Assembly (NCBI RefSeq): GCF_019059575.1
Contig: NW_024882308.1
Coordinates: 1-64,000, forward strand
DNA length: 64,000 nt
Source: Amphibalanus amphitrite
Taxonomy: Eukaryota; Arthropoda; Thecostraca; Balanomorpha; Balanidae
Direction of reading: 5' to 3'
Made by a program: the position numbers and the translations under genes. Shown piece after piece: positions 1 to 11,192 of the stretch (position 1 is the stretch's first letter; the number at the start of each line of letters is the position of its first letter). The notes below the pieces were generated by a model. That model did not search any database and was not told where the DNA came from. It saw only the letters and a list, made by a program, of their open reading frames with translations.

Positions 1-355
1 TCTTTTTGCACCTGTCCAACTCACAGTTTTGGACTGATTTCCTTCAAACTTTCAGGATGTGCTAAGTTCACCGAGTTGTAAAACATATACTTCGGTTTTT
101 TTTAGGTCACTGACCTGAGGTCAGTTAGAGGTCATTACGTCGTAATGTTAAGCCTATTGGCAAATACTAAATTCGGAAAATACTGGAGATCCGCTTCGTT
201 CTATCACTTTTGTGCTTTGAAACCACAGTACTTAACAGCAGTCACTTGGCGCTTCTTTGTTTGGTGTACTATCCATAGGTCAGGTCAAATGAGGTCAACT
301 GAGGTCAAATAACGTTTTTGCCAATAACGTGGCACATGATGACGCTAGAGCTTAA
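1..355. mobile_element. Left part of a split TTAA element (29115-type)
   Basis: This stretch reads as the reverse complement of the inner part of the intact element at 29115-30142 (for example the region around 29620-29940). It ends at GCTAGAGCTTAA, which matches an internal TTAA of that element. The missing right part appears to resume at about 8057, so the sequence between looks like a stack of later insertions. No coding potential was seen. The element starts left of the window. Confidence 0.5.
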
Positions 356-709
356 GAGGCACTGGGCTGCGCCGACTGTTAATTATTCCGAAACCACCAG
401 TGAATTCATTTGCTGTCGTCACAGTCACTCACAACAATACGAATCGTGCAGTCATGTGCTGGGGGTCCGCCAAGTTTGAATTTGCTGCAGGATGCAGGAG
501 GACCGCCGAGAATATAACATTCCCGTCTCCCTGGGCGAGCGGCGCATTGGAGCCGAAGGAAACTGCACCTCAGTTTTTTGTGGGGAGGATAGCCATGTTT
601 GAAAATTATGTTCTGGAATGATGCGATCAGGAAAATGACAGTTTCTTGAATAGAGGTCTGTGGAGAAGATGCAGACTTTCTCATTTACTACCCCATACAA
701 CGCAAAAAG

Positions 710-756
710 ACTGGGGCGAAGGCTAAAATGTTGCACATTTTAGCCTTCGCCCCAGT
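710..756. repeat. Perfect 22-bp inverted repeat (hairpin)
   Basis: Arms 710-731 and 735-756 are exact reverse complements with a 3-base loop. Each arm carries CCTTCGCCCCAGT, the same terminal sequence seen on the TTAA elements at 39970 and 33399. This is probably two transposon ends left head to head after deletion or transposition. Confidence 0.85.
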
Positions 757-1055
757 GCACAGTGGGGATTTTTCCAATCTAGCAAGTCTTTATTCGTAGA
801 GGGCAAACCATAGGTAGCATTGTAGCCAGATTGTGCACAGATGTTGGCTGGTGTGTCCTGGTGAGAATTTTACCTGTAAATGTGCATAATCAACATAGTA
901 TAGGGGGTTCAATTGGACCCCCGGCTCAGCCGTTTGGCCCCTGATCAAGCTAGAGCTTCGCGGGAAAATCAAGCGTGCTGCCTATGACGAAATGAGGCCG
1001 AATACATTAAATTTTAAAGTCCAAGGTCATTAGTTGACTTTCCAAGTCAGTTTAA

Positions 1056-2242
1056 CCCGCGCCCTGCTGGGGGGGGGGTGTTTGAACACCCCCCCTTGTG
1101 GTTTTTTCGCAAATATCTCAAAAACGGCGGCGCTCCGCGCCGCCGTTTTTGGTACACCTTATCGTACATCAATTCTACACATGTTGTGAAAATTTCAGAC
1201 CAAGGTCATTCAAGGTCAGGTCACCAGGTCACTTGAAGTGACCTCACCTCATAAAAAGTTTCAATGTCTGTCATAGCTACACCGAGTGACCGAACGCTTT
1301 GAAACTTTCAGCGATTGCTAAGAGCAATAGCATGTACAAAATGTATATCTCAGAATTTTGATATCGATGACCTAAGGTCAGGTCAATTTTGCGACCTCCC
1401 CATTATAAGTCAATGGGAGAAAATTGAAATGCGCCTCTTTTGGACAAACGACATTATAAACACTCCCAAACACCGAATTATAAGTGGTTTAGACACACTG
1501 AACATGAAAATGGTGTCCGTGACCCTTGTTTATGCCCTGAGGTCATCTTAGGTCACGAATGGTATCTAACAGTTTTTCGCAAATAACTTTTGATAGAGGC
1601 ATACTAGAGCGATGAAAACGCCTTAGATGTGTTCAGCTTGACGATACGGATCGACTGATATGCAACATGACCCTTTCCGGTCAGGTCATGACCTTGACCT
1701 GAGGTCAAATTTTCAAGTTGACCTGTCAAGGTCAACTTATAGTTCATTCGATGCGTCTTGACGAGAGGAACACAATGCTGGTAAAAGTAAGCTCGTATAA
1801 GGCTTGGGTCAAAAGTTATTGCAGAAAAACTGTTTCCGAAAAAATCGGCTATTTTTGCAATTTTTGCCCTCTACAGGCAAAACCGTTGAAGTTAGGTCAA
1901 ATCTGAGGGAATTACTCAGAAAGGGCTTTAATAGGGCTATCGAATGCGCTTTTCCGCGGCGCTGTAGCTCTATTGGTTCTCGAGTTATGCGTTGGCTTCT
2001 TGGAAATTTTCGACATTCGACCTGGAAATCGGCGAAATTTTGCCTTCAATGACCTCTGGTGACCTGACCTTTGACCTGACCAAAAAATTGACCGAAGTGA
2101 TTTCCTCATTATTTTTGATGCTCTTTCGAACGCCGCCTTCCGCGTATCGCTACGTGGCCCAGGAGCCGAGTTACAAGGGGGGTGTTCAAACACCCCCCCC
2201 CCAGCAGGGCGTGGAAATCCAGGACCCCCAGCCGGGCGCGGG
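1056..2242. mobile_element. TTAA-type non-coding element, 1187 bp
   Basis: The element is flanked by TTAA at 1052-1055 and 2243-2246. It starts CCCGCGCCCTGCTGGG and ends with the near-inverse GGGCGCGGG. A G-run/TGTTTGAACA/C-run lies just inside the left end, and the mirror arrangement lies inside the right end. A GGCGGCGC...GCGCCGCC hairpin follows at about 1127-1145, and CCATTATAAGTCAATGG at about 1398. The body is rich in AGGTCA/TGACCT. No transposase is present. TTAA target sites with CCC ends are known for piggyBac and also for Kolobok-like elements, so the class is an inference. Confidence 0.8.
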
Positions 2243-3389
2243 TTAATGACCCAACTAAAGTTGGGAAATCGAGACCTCTTGAAACTTCGCAAAGTTAGGG
2301 TGCTACGGGGTATTTTGGGGTGCTGATCACGAATTTCATGTTAGTTTTGATCACAGACGATGTCTTTATGCATTTAGGCCTGGTCGGGTCAGGTCAGGTT
2401 AGATCAACCAGTAGGCGTCCTGCCGGCATCCATAGTAGGTGTCACCTACTACTGATAGCTTCGTAACATGGTACGAAGGCACCAGAACTACTTCGTAAAT
2501 ATTCAAATGGCTGCTAAATTCGAAATCAGCACCAAAAGCTACCCTAGAAACAAGCAAAACTCGAAAAAGTTAACCGAGGTCATCAAAAGGTCAATGACCT
2601 TGACTTGACCTTCACGTGACCTTGACACCCACCATAATGTATGGCACCAACATCATTTCACATATTTGAACGTTTAAAACCACAAATAGACTGGAAACCG
2701 CGGATAATGTGAGCTGGCATACGCCGAATCGCGATTCCGGCCAAACATGGTCTCGAGAAATATGCCACAGGTCAAAGGTCAGTTGGGTCAGAGTCATGAA
2801 ATTTTTAGGTTAGATGTGAAATTGATTATCTCGAGGGCACCGAAAGTTTCGTCGCGATTGGCCGCTTTTTGCGCGAGTAATTTGCGGAAAACCATGGGGT
2901 TTTATCCGACTCCTTCCCCTCCCCCTCCCCACAAGTGCGAGGGTTAATAAGGTTACGGTATGTATAATTTACGCTTGTCATCCTATTCCTAACGAATGTG
3001 TCTCACAAAATATGCATCATATAAATCACGAAGTAAAATTATTCGCCTATGTCCGGAACATACCTATATCGTGCTGTTTGCCCTAACGCTCCTAGAGTGG
3101 GGTATTAAGATACTCTAGTGTGAATATTCCGTGTTCAGGCAAGTTTCGGCAGCCAAACTAGGCGTTGTCTTGTGCAGGAGAAAGTGGCGAATTCGATAGG
3201 ATATATTTCGGAGTGGAAAAGTGTGGAAAACATTGTTGATTTCCTACATTTATTTAGAATACCATTCCTTCAATATGGTGACTGTAAGGGTTTTTTGTAA
3301 ATGACATTTTTGTGACCTTAGTAAGGTTGTGGCATACTTTCTGTTTGCCATTCCATTCCTTATAAATGTTACGGGTCATATGCTAACTT

Positions 3390-3525
3390 GGGCAGTATGC
3401 AAACTACCCAACAGCCCGGGCAGTATGCATACCGCCCGGGTAGTATGCATACTACCCGACCCCTTGGGCAGTATGCATACCGCCCGGGCAGTTTGCATAC
3501 TGCCCGGGTAGTATGCATACTACCC
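3390..3525. repeat. Tandem array of palindromic 22-mers (left arm)
   Basis: Repeated units of the form GGGCAGTATGCATACTGCCC and variants (GGGTAGTATGCATACTACCC) lie head to tail with an ATGCAT core. Each unit is itself self-complementary. The array mirrors 5211-5354. Confidence 0.85.
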
Positions 3526-3634
3526 ACCTTTTCTCTCACGGGCAAGATGTTTACTCGGGCAATATGCTGACCGTGGCCCGTGAGACTAGTTAATGCAATA
3601 GCTCACATATACATGTCAATGACAGACGCTTTAA

Positions 3635-4515
3635 CCCGCGCTGGGGCGGTGCTCGGCGCCAGTCGTGCCGGGCTGGGGGGGGCGGGGGGGGGGGGGGTTG
3701 AACACCCCTGCTCGACTCCCGTGCCACTTAGCGGAACAGAAGTAAGCGGCATGTAAGATGCGGTAACCGGCATTCGAAATAGCGTCAAAGATCATGACGA
3801 AAGTGCCCTAGTCATTTTTAAGGTCAGTTCAAAGAATAAGGCAACAGAGGTTATCAAAGATCAACTTTCGTCTTTTTCATTTTTTTTACATAAATTCGCC
3901 CATAACTCGGAAGATATAGCGCCGCAGAAAGACGCATTCGATAGCTCTTTTAGCGCTTTCTGGAATATGTACCTACTCGGAGTTGATCTAAGTTCAAAAT
4001 TTGACCTGAGGTCAAGGTCATGACTTGACATGAAAAGGTCATGTTGTTTATCAGCCGCTCCTTATCGTCGAACTGAACACATCTAAGGTTGTTTCCATGA
4101 CCATCACTCCAACACGTCTTCATAAAAAATAATGGTCAAAGAACTGCTGGAGACCTTTTATGACCTGATATGACCTCATGGTCATAAAAAGGGGTCACAA
4201 GTGCAATTTTTTCGATTCAGTGCGTCATGTTTACCTATAACCCGATGTTTGAGGGTGTTAAGAATGACGTTCATCAAAAGGAGCGTCCTTCAACTTTCTC
4301 CTGTCAACTTCTTAGGGAGACTGTGCAAAAGTGACTTGACCTAAAGTCATCGGTATGATATCAAAATTCAAATACATGCATTTTGAACCTAATGTTACTC
4401 TTATTAATCGCTTAAAAATTTAAAGCGATCGTTCGATCGGTGTAGCTATGGCGAGCATTCTAACTTTTTCTGGGGTAAGGTCACTTGACCTGACCTGGTA
4501 ACCCGACCATAACAA
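3635..4515. mobile_element. Degenerate TTAA element
   Basis: TTAA at 3631-3634 precedes CCCGCGCTGGGGCGG and a long G-run at about 3676-3699. The inner sequence, around the segment about gcgccgcagaaagacgcattcg at 3920-3945, resembles the element at 34410-35497, and AGGTCA half-sites are dense. The right end could not be placed and is given approximately. Confidence 0.45.
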
Positions 4516-5044
4516 CTTGTAACGTCTTTCATGTAAATGGTTTCATGTAACATTAGCTATTGAAACTATAATAACGCCCTCTACAGGCCCAAGTGCCAAA
4601 CGAAAACCAGCGAGTGATGGCACTATAAATCTGTCCTCATTTCAGATGAAAATGGCTTGTTGGCCGCTGGCAATGAAATTCAATGAAATTCTGGGGAAAT
4701 ACTTTAGGTCTTTATATTCAAAGCATTATTTCACCCTTCAATCGATAAATCACATTTGACGGCAAAAAAAGACTTCGCCATTGAACTACGTTGCTTTTTT
4801 TAAATTTAGTCCGAACCTTTTGAATACAAGGATTCACAGGGACAGAGCCCCCGCTAAGCGAAGCTTGTTGCGGTAACCCTACCCTCTACCCTCCGATCGG
4901 GCAATGCCGGTTCTATGGCAGAATTTGGAGTCCAAAGTTTAAAATGCGCACAGAGCCGCGCACGACCGGTCCTCTCACTGACTTCGCTTGGCTACAGCCT
5001 GCCACAAACCGCAATCATACCTGTAAGGAGGCTCATTAAACGTC

Positions 5045-5146
5045 AATCGCCCGTCGCGCTTCGAACCCGAACTGTTTTAACCGGGAACGCGTGCTCTCAC
5101 CACGCGGAGTCCAACGCTCTACCGACTGAGCTACGGGACCGGCCAA
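5045..5146 (-). repeat. tRNA-like segment with pol III A and B boxes (SINE-head-like)
   Basis: On the - strand TAGCTCAGTCGG (5133-5122) fits the internal A box and GTTCGAAGC (5066-5058) fits the B box. A D-arm-like GCTC...GAGC is visible. The anticodon and T stems do not pair properly and the box spacing is longer than in a normal tRNA. A tRNA-derived SINE remnant is therefore likelier than a functional tRNA. Confidence 0.5.
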
Positions 5147-5210
5147 TACTTATAGAGCCATTAATACTTTTTAAAATGGACATGGAATACACAACTTCAC
5201 GACAAGAAGC

Positions 5211-5354
5211 GGGCAGTATGCAAACTGCCCAAGATTTTGGGCGGTATGCATACTGCCCAAGGGGTCGGGTAGTATGCATACTACCCGGGCGGTATGCATA
5301 CTGCCCGGGCTGTTGGGTAGTTTGCATACTGCCCGGGTAGTTTGCATACTGCCC
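5211..5354. repeat. Tandem array of palindromic 22-mers (right arm)
   Basis: Inverted counterpart of 3390-3525. It uses the same ATGCAT-centred units with GGGCAG/CTGCCC or GGGTAG/CTACCC ends, and is followed by the inverted terminal sequence ending at 5376. Confidence 0.85.
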
Positions 5355-5928
5355 AAGTTAGCATATGACCCGTAACATAAAGATGCCTTTCAGAAGATAT
5401 GCAACTTTAAGACCTCGCAAGATTAAAACCAACAGGACAGGACAATGAAATTGAGCTATACTTTCGGGCCTTACTGAGCCCATTGAGTAATCACGCATGA
5501 GTGTGAACTTTGGGCGCATTTTTCCGGTAACGGTGGGGCAGGCGTCACCAAAAGCTTTCTGTTGTAAACAAACAAGGTTCATGCATTATTAGGGCCCGAA
5601 CGCATATAACATTTACGCGAGATTACCCACAATGCTCGGTCACGTTGATGACGTCACTGGTGGCTAAAATAATTGGTATGCTCGATCTAAAAGCACTATT
5701 GATGCAGGGTTTTCTATTGTTATGAGAACTTTGATATGCAAAGCGGGAAATCACACGTGAAAATGACTTTTGAGCTCTCTAACAAGATTGAGATCGCGGT
5801 TCGAATCCCATCGGCGGCAATAAATTACCGTGCCTTTTATCGAGTTTTGCAATCCGTTATTAGATCGGGAGCTTATTTTCACCGGCGAATTGGATAACCG
5901 TTGTCTCTGATGGCTGTATCTGACCTAC

Positions 5929-6075
5929 ATAACCTAACCTAACCTAACCTAACCTGACCTAACCTAACCTACTGATTTTTGCCTACCGGGCATAAATAAA
6001 CCTAACCTAACCTAACCTACTGATTTTTGCCTACCGGGCATAAATAAACCTAACCTAACCTAACCTAACCTACTG
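5929..6075. repeat. Interstitial telomere-like (AACCT)n with a 48-bp tandem unit
   Basis: Runs of AACCT (complement AGGTT/TTAGG) occur at about 5932-5970, 6000-6018 and 6049-6071. They are separated by a repeated spacer that begins ACTGATTTTTGCCTACCGGG. TTAGG is the usual arthropod telomere repeat, and here it is internal to a foldback element. Confidence 0.8.
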
Positions 6076-6120
6076 ATTCTGCCTACTGGGGTTAAGGAAT
6101 AAGTTACTCCCAGGTATAGA

Positions 6121-6242
6121 TTGCAGGTAATAGTAAGTCAAATATTTTAGGTTAAGTGGTTATGCATCAGGCCTCAGGCCTTCGGCCTGAAGCCAGATAC
6201 ACAACCACTTAACCTAAAATATTTGACTTCCTATTGCCTGCA
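6121..6242. repeat. Hairpin with about 41-bp arms
   Basis: Arms at about 6121-6161 and 6202-6242 are reverse complements with few mismatches and carry TCAAATATTTTAGGTTAAG. The loop itself contains the palindrome CAGGCCTTCGGCCTG. Confidence 0.8.
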
Positions 6243-6861
6243 ATCTCTCCCACGAGTAACATTGCCTACGGCAATGTACTGTTACGTCACGTGTTTAAGT
6301 CGAGCACGGGGAAATACATCACTTAACAGTTCGCGCCAGGGCATATCAAATAAAACTACGATACTCCGCCGCCGAAAATAGACCTTCGATATATAAAAGA
6401 ATTTCAAAATATGTTTAATATGCCCGGCTAATTCTTGCCGCCGAGCCGGTGGGGTTCGAACCGGCGATCTCAGTCTCATTTTAGAGCTCAAAATGCATTA
6501 TCACGTGTGATCTTCCAGTTCCGCAAATCAAAGATCTCATATCGATTGAAAACCCTGCATCGATAGTATGCATAGATCGAACTGCCACCAGTGACGTCAT
6601 CAACGTGTCCGAGCATTGTGGGTAATCTCACGTAAATTTTTTATGCATTTGGGCCCTAATAATGCATCATCCTTGGCTGTTTACAACAGAAAGCTGTTGA
6701 TGACGCCTGCCCCACCGTTACCATTTTTCCTAGTCTTGCTGTGGACATACAGATAAACCAATGCCATTTAGGAAAAATTCAGACATTTCTTAGCCCCACT
6801 AACACAAAAATAAACAAAAATCCAGAAAATATTTTTTGAATTAAGAGGCACTAGATCGGAA

Positions 6862-8052
6862 AAATCCCCACTGTGCAGTGGGGGGGGGGCATATGTTACC
6901 ACCCTGTCGCGTTTTTTGCGTGTGAATAAAAAACCGCGGCGCGTAGCGCCGCCCAGCTTGGGGTAGCTTTTGCCTTTTGGTACATCAATTTTGGACAATG
7001 TGTAAAATTTTTGACCCCAGGTCATGTCAGGTCAGGTCCCCAGGTCAAGTAAACTGACCAAGCCTAAAAAAGTTTGCAATCATGTCCAGCCTGCAGTGTT
7101 TGTCAGAAAGGTTTTAAACTTGGTGGATTACATGACGTTATGGGCGCCTACAATTTGTATATCTCGGATATTGTATATCCGTGACCTAAGGTCAAGTCAG
7201 TGGCGTGACCTTTCCATTACAAGTCAATGGAGAAAAACGAGAATGCCTCTAGATCCGTGTTTACGCATAGGAACAGTCCAAATATTTCAGGATCACAATG
7301 ATTTGGACCACTCGTGATGACCAAGGTGTCATTTTTGCTGATAGCCTCTAGAAAGGTCGTCCGAGGTCATTTGAGGCTACAAACAGATTTTTGCCAATAA
7401 CTCGCGATTGGAAAGTGCTAGAACGCTGGGGGTGGCCTCATTGTGTTTGTTTTGTTGAGACGCATCGACTGATATGCAACATGACCTTTTCTGATCAGGT
7501 CATGACCTTGACCTAAGGTCAAATTTTCAAGTTGACCTTTCTTTCATGGTCAAATTATAGTTCATTCGACGCGTCTCGGCGAGAGGAAGACGATTCTGGC
7601 AAAAGAAATGTCGTGGCTTTTTGTAGTCGAAAGTTATTGTCGAAAAACACTTTTCGTAAAAACAGCTATTTTTGGAGTTTTTGCCCTCTGGAGGCTAAAC
7701 CGTTGACCTGAGGTCAATTTTGATAATAACCTTATCAAAAGAAGGGTACAAAAGCTTTTGATTGTTTTCCCATGCGTTTTCTAGCTACCATAGTTCTTGA
7801 GATAACGGCATGTTTACTGAAAAATATAATGACCGTTGACAAATTTTGACCTTTGATGACCTCTGGTGACCCCAATATTGCTCCAAGATGAAAATTGACT
7901 GAAATACTTTCAAACGTACGCACTGAGAGCTATCGACTGCTTTTTACTGCGTCTTTCTAGCCCTCTTAGTTTTTGAGTTAGAGGTGGGTGGTTACATATG
8001 CCCCCCCCCCCCACTAGGGTGAAGTTGGCTGAGACTGCCACTGGGGTGTGGG
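6862..8052. mobile_element. TTAA-type element (32231-type)
   Basis: The right end CCACTGGGGTGTGGG is followed by TTAA at 8053-8056. The body parallels 39970-41150 and the reverse complement of 32231-33399, including GCGGCGCGTAGCGCCGCC near 6938 and CCATTACAAGTCAATGG near 7212. The left end is disturbed: a CCCCACTGTGCAGTGGGG junction replaces the normal CCTTCGCCCC start. AGGTCA motifs are dense and there is no coding. Confidence 0.65.
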
Positions 8053-8056
8053 TTAA

Positions 8057-9696
8057 AAAATGGTTTCATTGTGTTCCTGGTGATCAGCCGAATCGAATGA
8101 TTTGCGATATGATGCAATTTTGTTAACTTGAACTTAATTAATTAATTAAAGTTTACTTGGAAAATTAAGAAAAACTTAAAGTACGCTTAACCCGCGCCCC
8201 GCTGGGGGGGGGGCAGAATCTGCCCCCCCCCTCCCGTTTTTCGCCAATAACTTCTAAACGCGTTACGCCAGCGACGTCAAACTTTCGGTACCTTATCATA
8301 CATCAATTTGACACGTTCCCTGAAAATTTGAGCGAAATCCGTCGGAAATGTTTTGAGAAAATGACGCTTTAGTGACGTCATGTTCGCCATTTTCGCCTCC
8401 AAACGGCAAAATTTCAAACGCCGCTAACATCTTCATTTTTAAAGGAATCAAGACGTAACAAAAAGGTTATGCGTGATTCCACTTTGTCTATCAAATGGCT
8501 ATCTCGGTTTTTTGAAAATTTTGGATTTTGGCCCAAATTTAAAAAAACTGACTTTTTTGGGAAAATAATTATAAAATCCAAAATTTTAAGTGTATCGAAA
8601 AAACCGGAATATATGTCAGAGAAGTGGTCTATGTGCACCTACATACCAATTTTTAGAAGAATCGGTTCAAAAATGTGGGAGTTATTCAAAATTTTATGAC
8701 GTCACGACACACAAAAATTTTGAAAAATGATTTTTTTTGGAAGTTCTAGACCTCGTACGGAAACAAAAATAGCACCATTCGATTCGCCGTGAAAAACTGC
8801 ATCAGATAGACATCTTTTTAGTCCTTAAAAACCAACTTCAAAATTTGACCTCACTTGACCTGACCTTGACCTGACCTCGACCTGAAATTCATCCAGAGGT
8901 GGTCCATATCACTTATTGAGTGTGCCTATTGAATTCTATGAGTAAAATGACCCATAAAACATGTGTCGCACATGCTCTTTACTATATTTTGTTTTTGGTG
9001 ACCTGACCTGACCTGACCTGACCTTGACCTTGACCTTTGAATGACATTGTATGCAACGAATATTGTCTTGGTAGTCTAAGAACACGTTTTGGGCAATCAG
9101 TCTCAGTCCATTCTTCGGCAACTACGGTGCAAGGCCGATACTGTAGAAACTTGCATTTTGTACCCCTGACCTGACCTTGACCTGACCTCTGACCTACTTA
9201 AGCAAAAAAAATTTGGGCTCTTAAGATCCGCCTTGTTGAGAGCTTTCGATTGCCGTTTTCCCCGTCTTTCTACGACCATCGGTTCGGAAGTTAGACAGGG
9301 GGGGCAGAATCTGCCCCCCCAGCAGGGCGCGTATGGCTGAATAGCCCAGCGGGGCGCGGGTTAAGCAAGCTAAAAAGTATATCATTCGACGCGCCTTAAC
9401 GTGCTGAATTCACTGGTGCTTTTCTTTTTGCTCTATTTTAATTGGATCAAAAGTTGTAAGCAAAAAACGTTTGACCTGTTTTTAGCGAAATTTTTACATT
9501 TATACCCCCCAAACCCCCCTAAATATTGACCTAGAGCAAACAAATTTGCACAGGGGCGAGAACTCTGCAGGGGGCCCACCTACTTACCAAATTTGGTGTT
9601 TCTAGGTGCCATAGGAGCCAATCGCGAGGGGGGTGGGGGTCACATCGACCCCCCCTGCCAGGCCGTGTTATGAAAAATGCCCTGCCAGGGCGAAGG
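8057..9696. mobile_element. Right part of the split host element, interrupted by 8191-9360
   Basis: 8057-8190 plus 9365-9696 together read as the reverse complement of 29115 to about 29600. The end CCTGCCAGGGCGAAGG is followed by TTAA at 9697-9700. The interrupting element sits exactly at a TTAA that is single in the 29115 copy. Confidence 0.7.
8191..9360. mobile_element. TTAA-type element with perfect 16-bp inverted ends, 1170 bp
   Basis: TTAA at 8187-8190 and 9361-9364 flanks CCCGCGCCCCGCTGGG and its exact reverse complement. Inside each end lies a G-run, CAGAATCTG and a C-run. A short GACCTGACCTGACC tandem lies at about 9001-9040. There is no long open frame, so it must move in trans if it is mobile at all. 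The host flanks match an empty site near 29444-29460. Confidence 0.9.
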
Positions 9697-9944
9697 TTAA
9701 CTTGGCTACTTAGGTGCCATTAGGTGCTCTTGCGAGCCCTGTGGGGCCCTTCTAAGTTGAATTATGACTAGCATGGACCCCCAGCAGCCAATTGGCGTCG
9801 CAGGGCACCTCGGGTCCGGGCCCCCTGTACTTGAAGGGGGAAACGCTCACCCTGGCCCTCTGGCTACGCCACTGCCCCGCTTTCACACGAAGGCGCCCCT
9901 CTTTCGCACCCAATTTCCCTTTTAGGCGATGGCGCCCCCTCGAA

Positions 9945-11192
9945 GGATGGCGCCCCCTTTAGGATAGGCCCCCTATGAGTTTGTCTGCGCCATTTTTTTC
10001 TAGCGTGGTTACGCCCCTGGATTCAGCGTATACGATTTCATCAGCCGTTCTCAATATGGTGTCCTCAGGTGACCTTGGTGACCTATGGAGGTCACATGAC
10101 CGTTGTCACCTATGGCAGTCATTCTATAACTCAGAAACTACCGGGCCGATCGAGACGAAAACACCACAAGTCGATTCAACGCATACGATTTCATCAGCCT
10201 TTTGAATATGGTGACCTCAGGTGACCTCGGTGACTTCGAAAGGTCATCTTTAGACTTAACGTTTTCGCCTATTGCAGCCATTACTTAGGAACTACTAGTT
10301 CCTGAGTAATGGCTGCAATAGGCGAAAACGTTTAGTTGACCTTTCGAGGTCACCGAGGTCAACTGAGGTCAACTTATTCAAAACGGCTGTTGAAATCGCA
10401 CACGCTGAATCGACTGGTGGTGTTTTCGTCTCAATCGGCCCAGTAGTCCCTGAGTTATAGAATGGCTGCCAAGCGACAGCGGTCATGTGACCTCCCAAGG
10501 TCACCCAGATCACCTGAGGTCACCATTTTTGAAACGGCTGGTTAAACCGCACACGCTGAATCGATTGGATGGCGCCCCCTTTGAAGGATAGGCCCCCTAT
10601 GAGTTTGTCTGCGCCATTTTTTTCTAGCGTGGTTACGCCCCTGGATTCAGCGTATACGATTTCATCAGCCGTTCTCAATATGGTGTCCTCAGGTGACCTT
10701 GGTGACCTATGGAGGTCACATGACCGTTGTCACCTATGGCAGTCATTCTATAACTCAGAAACTACCGGGCCGATCGAGACGAAAACACCACAAGTCGATT
10801 CAACGCATACGATTTCATCAGCCTTTTGAATATGGTGACCTCAGGTGACCTCGGTGACTTCGAAAGGTCATCTTTAGACTTAACGTTTTCGCCTATTGCA
10901 GCCATTACTTAGGAACTACTAGTTCCTGAGTAATGGCTGCAATAGGCGAAAACGTTTAGTTGACCTTTCGAGGTCACCGAGGTCAACTGAGGTCAACTTA
11001 TTCAAAAAGGCTGTTGAAATCGCACACGCTGAATCGACTGGTGGTGTTTTCGTCTCAATCGGCCCAGTAGTCCCTGAGTTATAGAATGGCTGCCAAGCGA
11101 CAGCGGTCATGTGACCTCCCAAGGTCACCCAGATCACCTGAGGTCACCATTTTTGAAACGGCTGGTTAAACCGCACACGCTGAATCGATTGG
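9945..11192. repeat. Tandem duplication, unit 624 bp, each unit with a palindrome
   Basis: 9945-10568 is repeated almost base for base at 10569-11192 (for example ATGAGTTTGTCTGCGCC at 9975 and 10599). Each copy contains a near-perfect palindrome centred on ACTAGT (about 10259-10332 and 10883-10956) and many GGTCA half-sites. The short open frames inside are copies of one another and look non-coding. Confidence 0.85.

Larger units (their letters stand above)
3368..5376. mobile_element. Element with terminal palindromic 22-mer arrays, about 2.0 kb
   Basis: GTTACGGGTCATATGCTAAC at 3368 recurs inverted at the 5376 end. Inside each end lies an array of 20-22 bp palindromes (3390-3525 and 5211-5354). 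The interior holds a TTAA element end at 3635 and a tRNA-like segment at 5045-5146. No transposase frame was recognised. No convincing target duplication was found, so the superfamily is unknown. Confidence 0.65.
5517..6732. repeat. Large foldback: about 300-bp inverted arms around a telomere-like core
   Basis: The arm at about 5517-5825 is the reverse complement, with mismatches, of about 6428-6732. Matching blocks include CGGTAACGGTGGGGCAGGCG and the segment with GACGTCACTGGTGGC. Each arm contains a tRNA-like B box (GTTCGAATC at 5799, and GTTCGAACC read on the - strand near 6455). The loop holds (AACCT)n and a second hairpin at 6121-6242. No protein is encoded. Confidence 0.7.

Noticed and set aside
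5045..5146. A functional tRNA gene
   Set aside because: The A and B boxes are present, but the anticodon and T stems do not pair and box spacing is too long.
3329..5356. Frames with repeated QYAYRPGSMHT / VVCILPG units
   Set aside because: They are translations of the palindromic 22-mer arrays.
9975..11137. Paired small genes at 9975 and 10599, and on the - strand
   Set aside because: They are identical translations of the 624-bp tandem duplication, with no family match or splice context.
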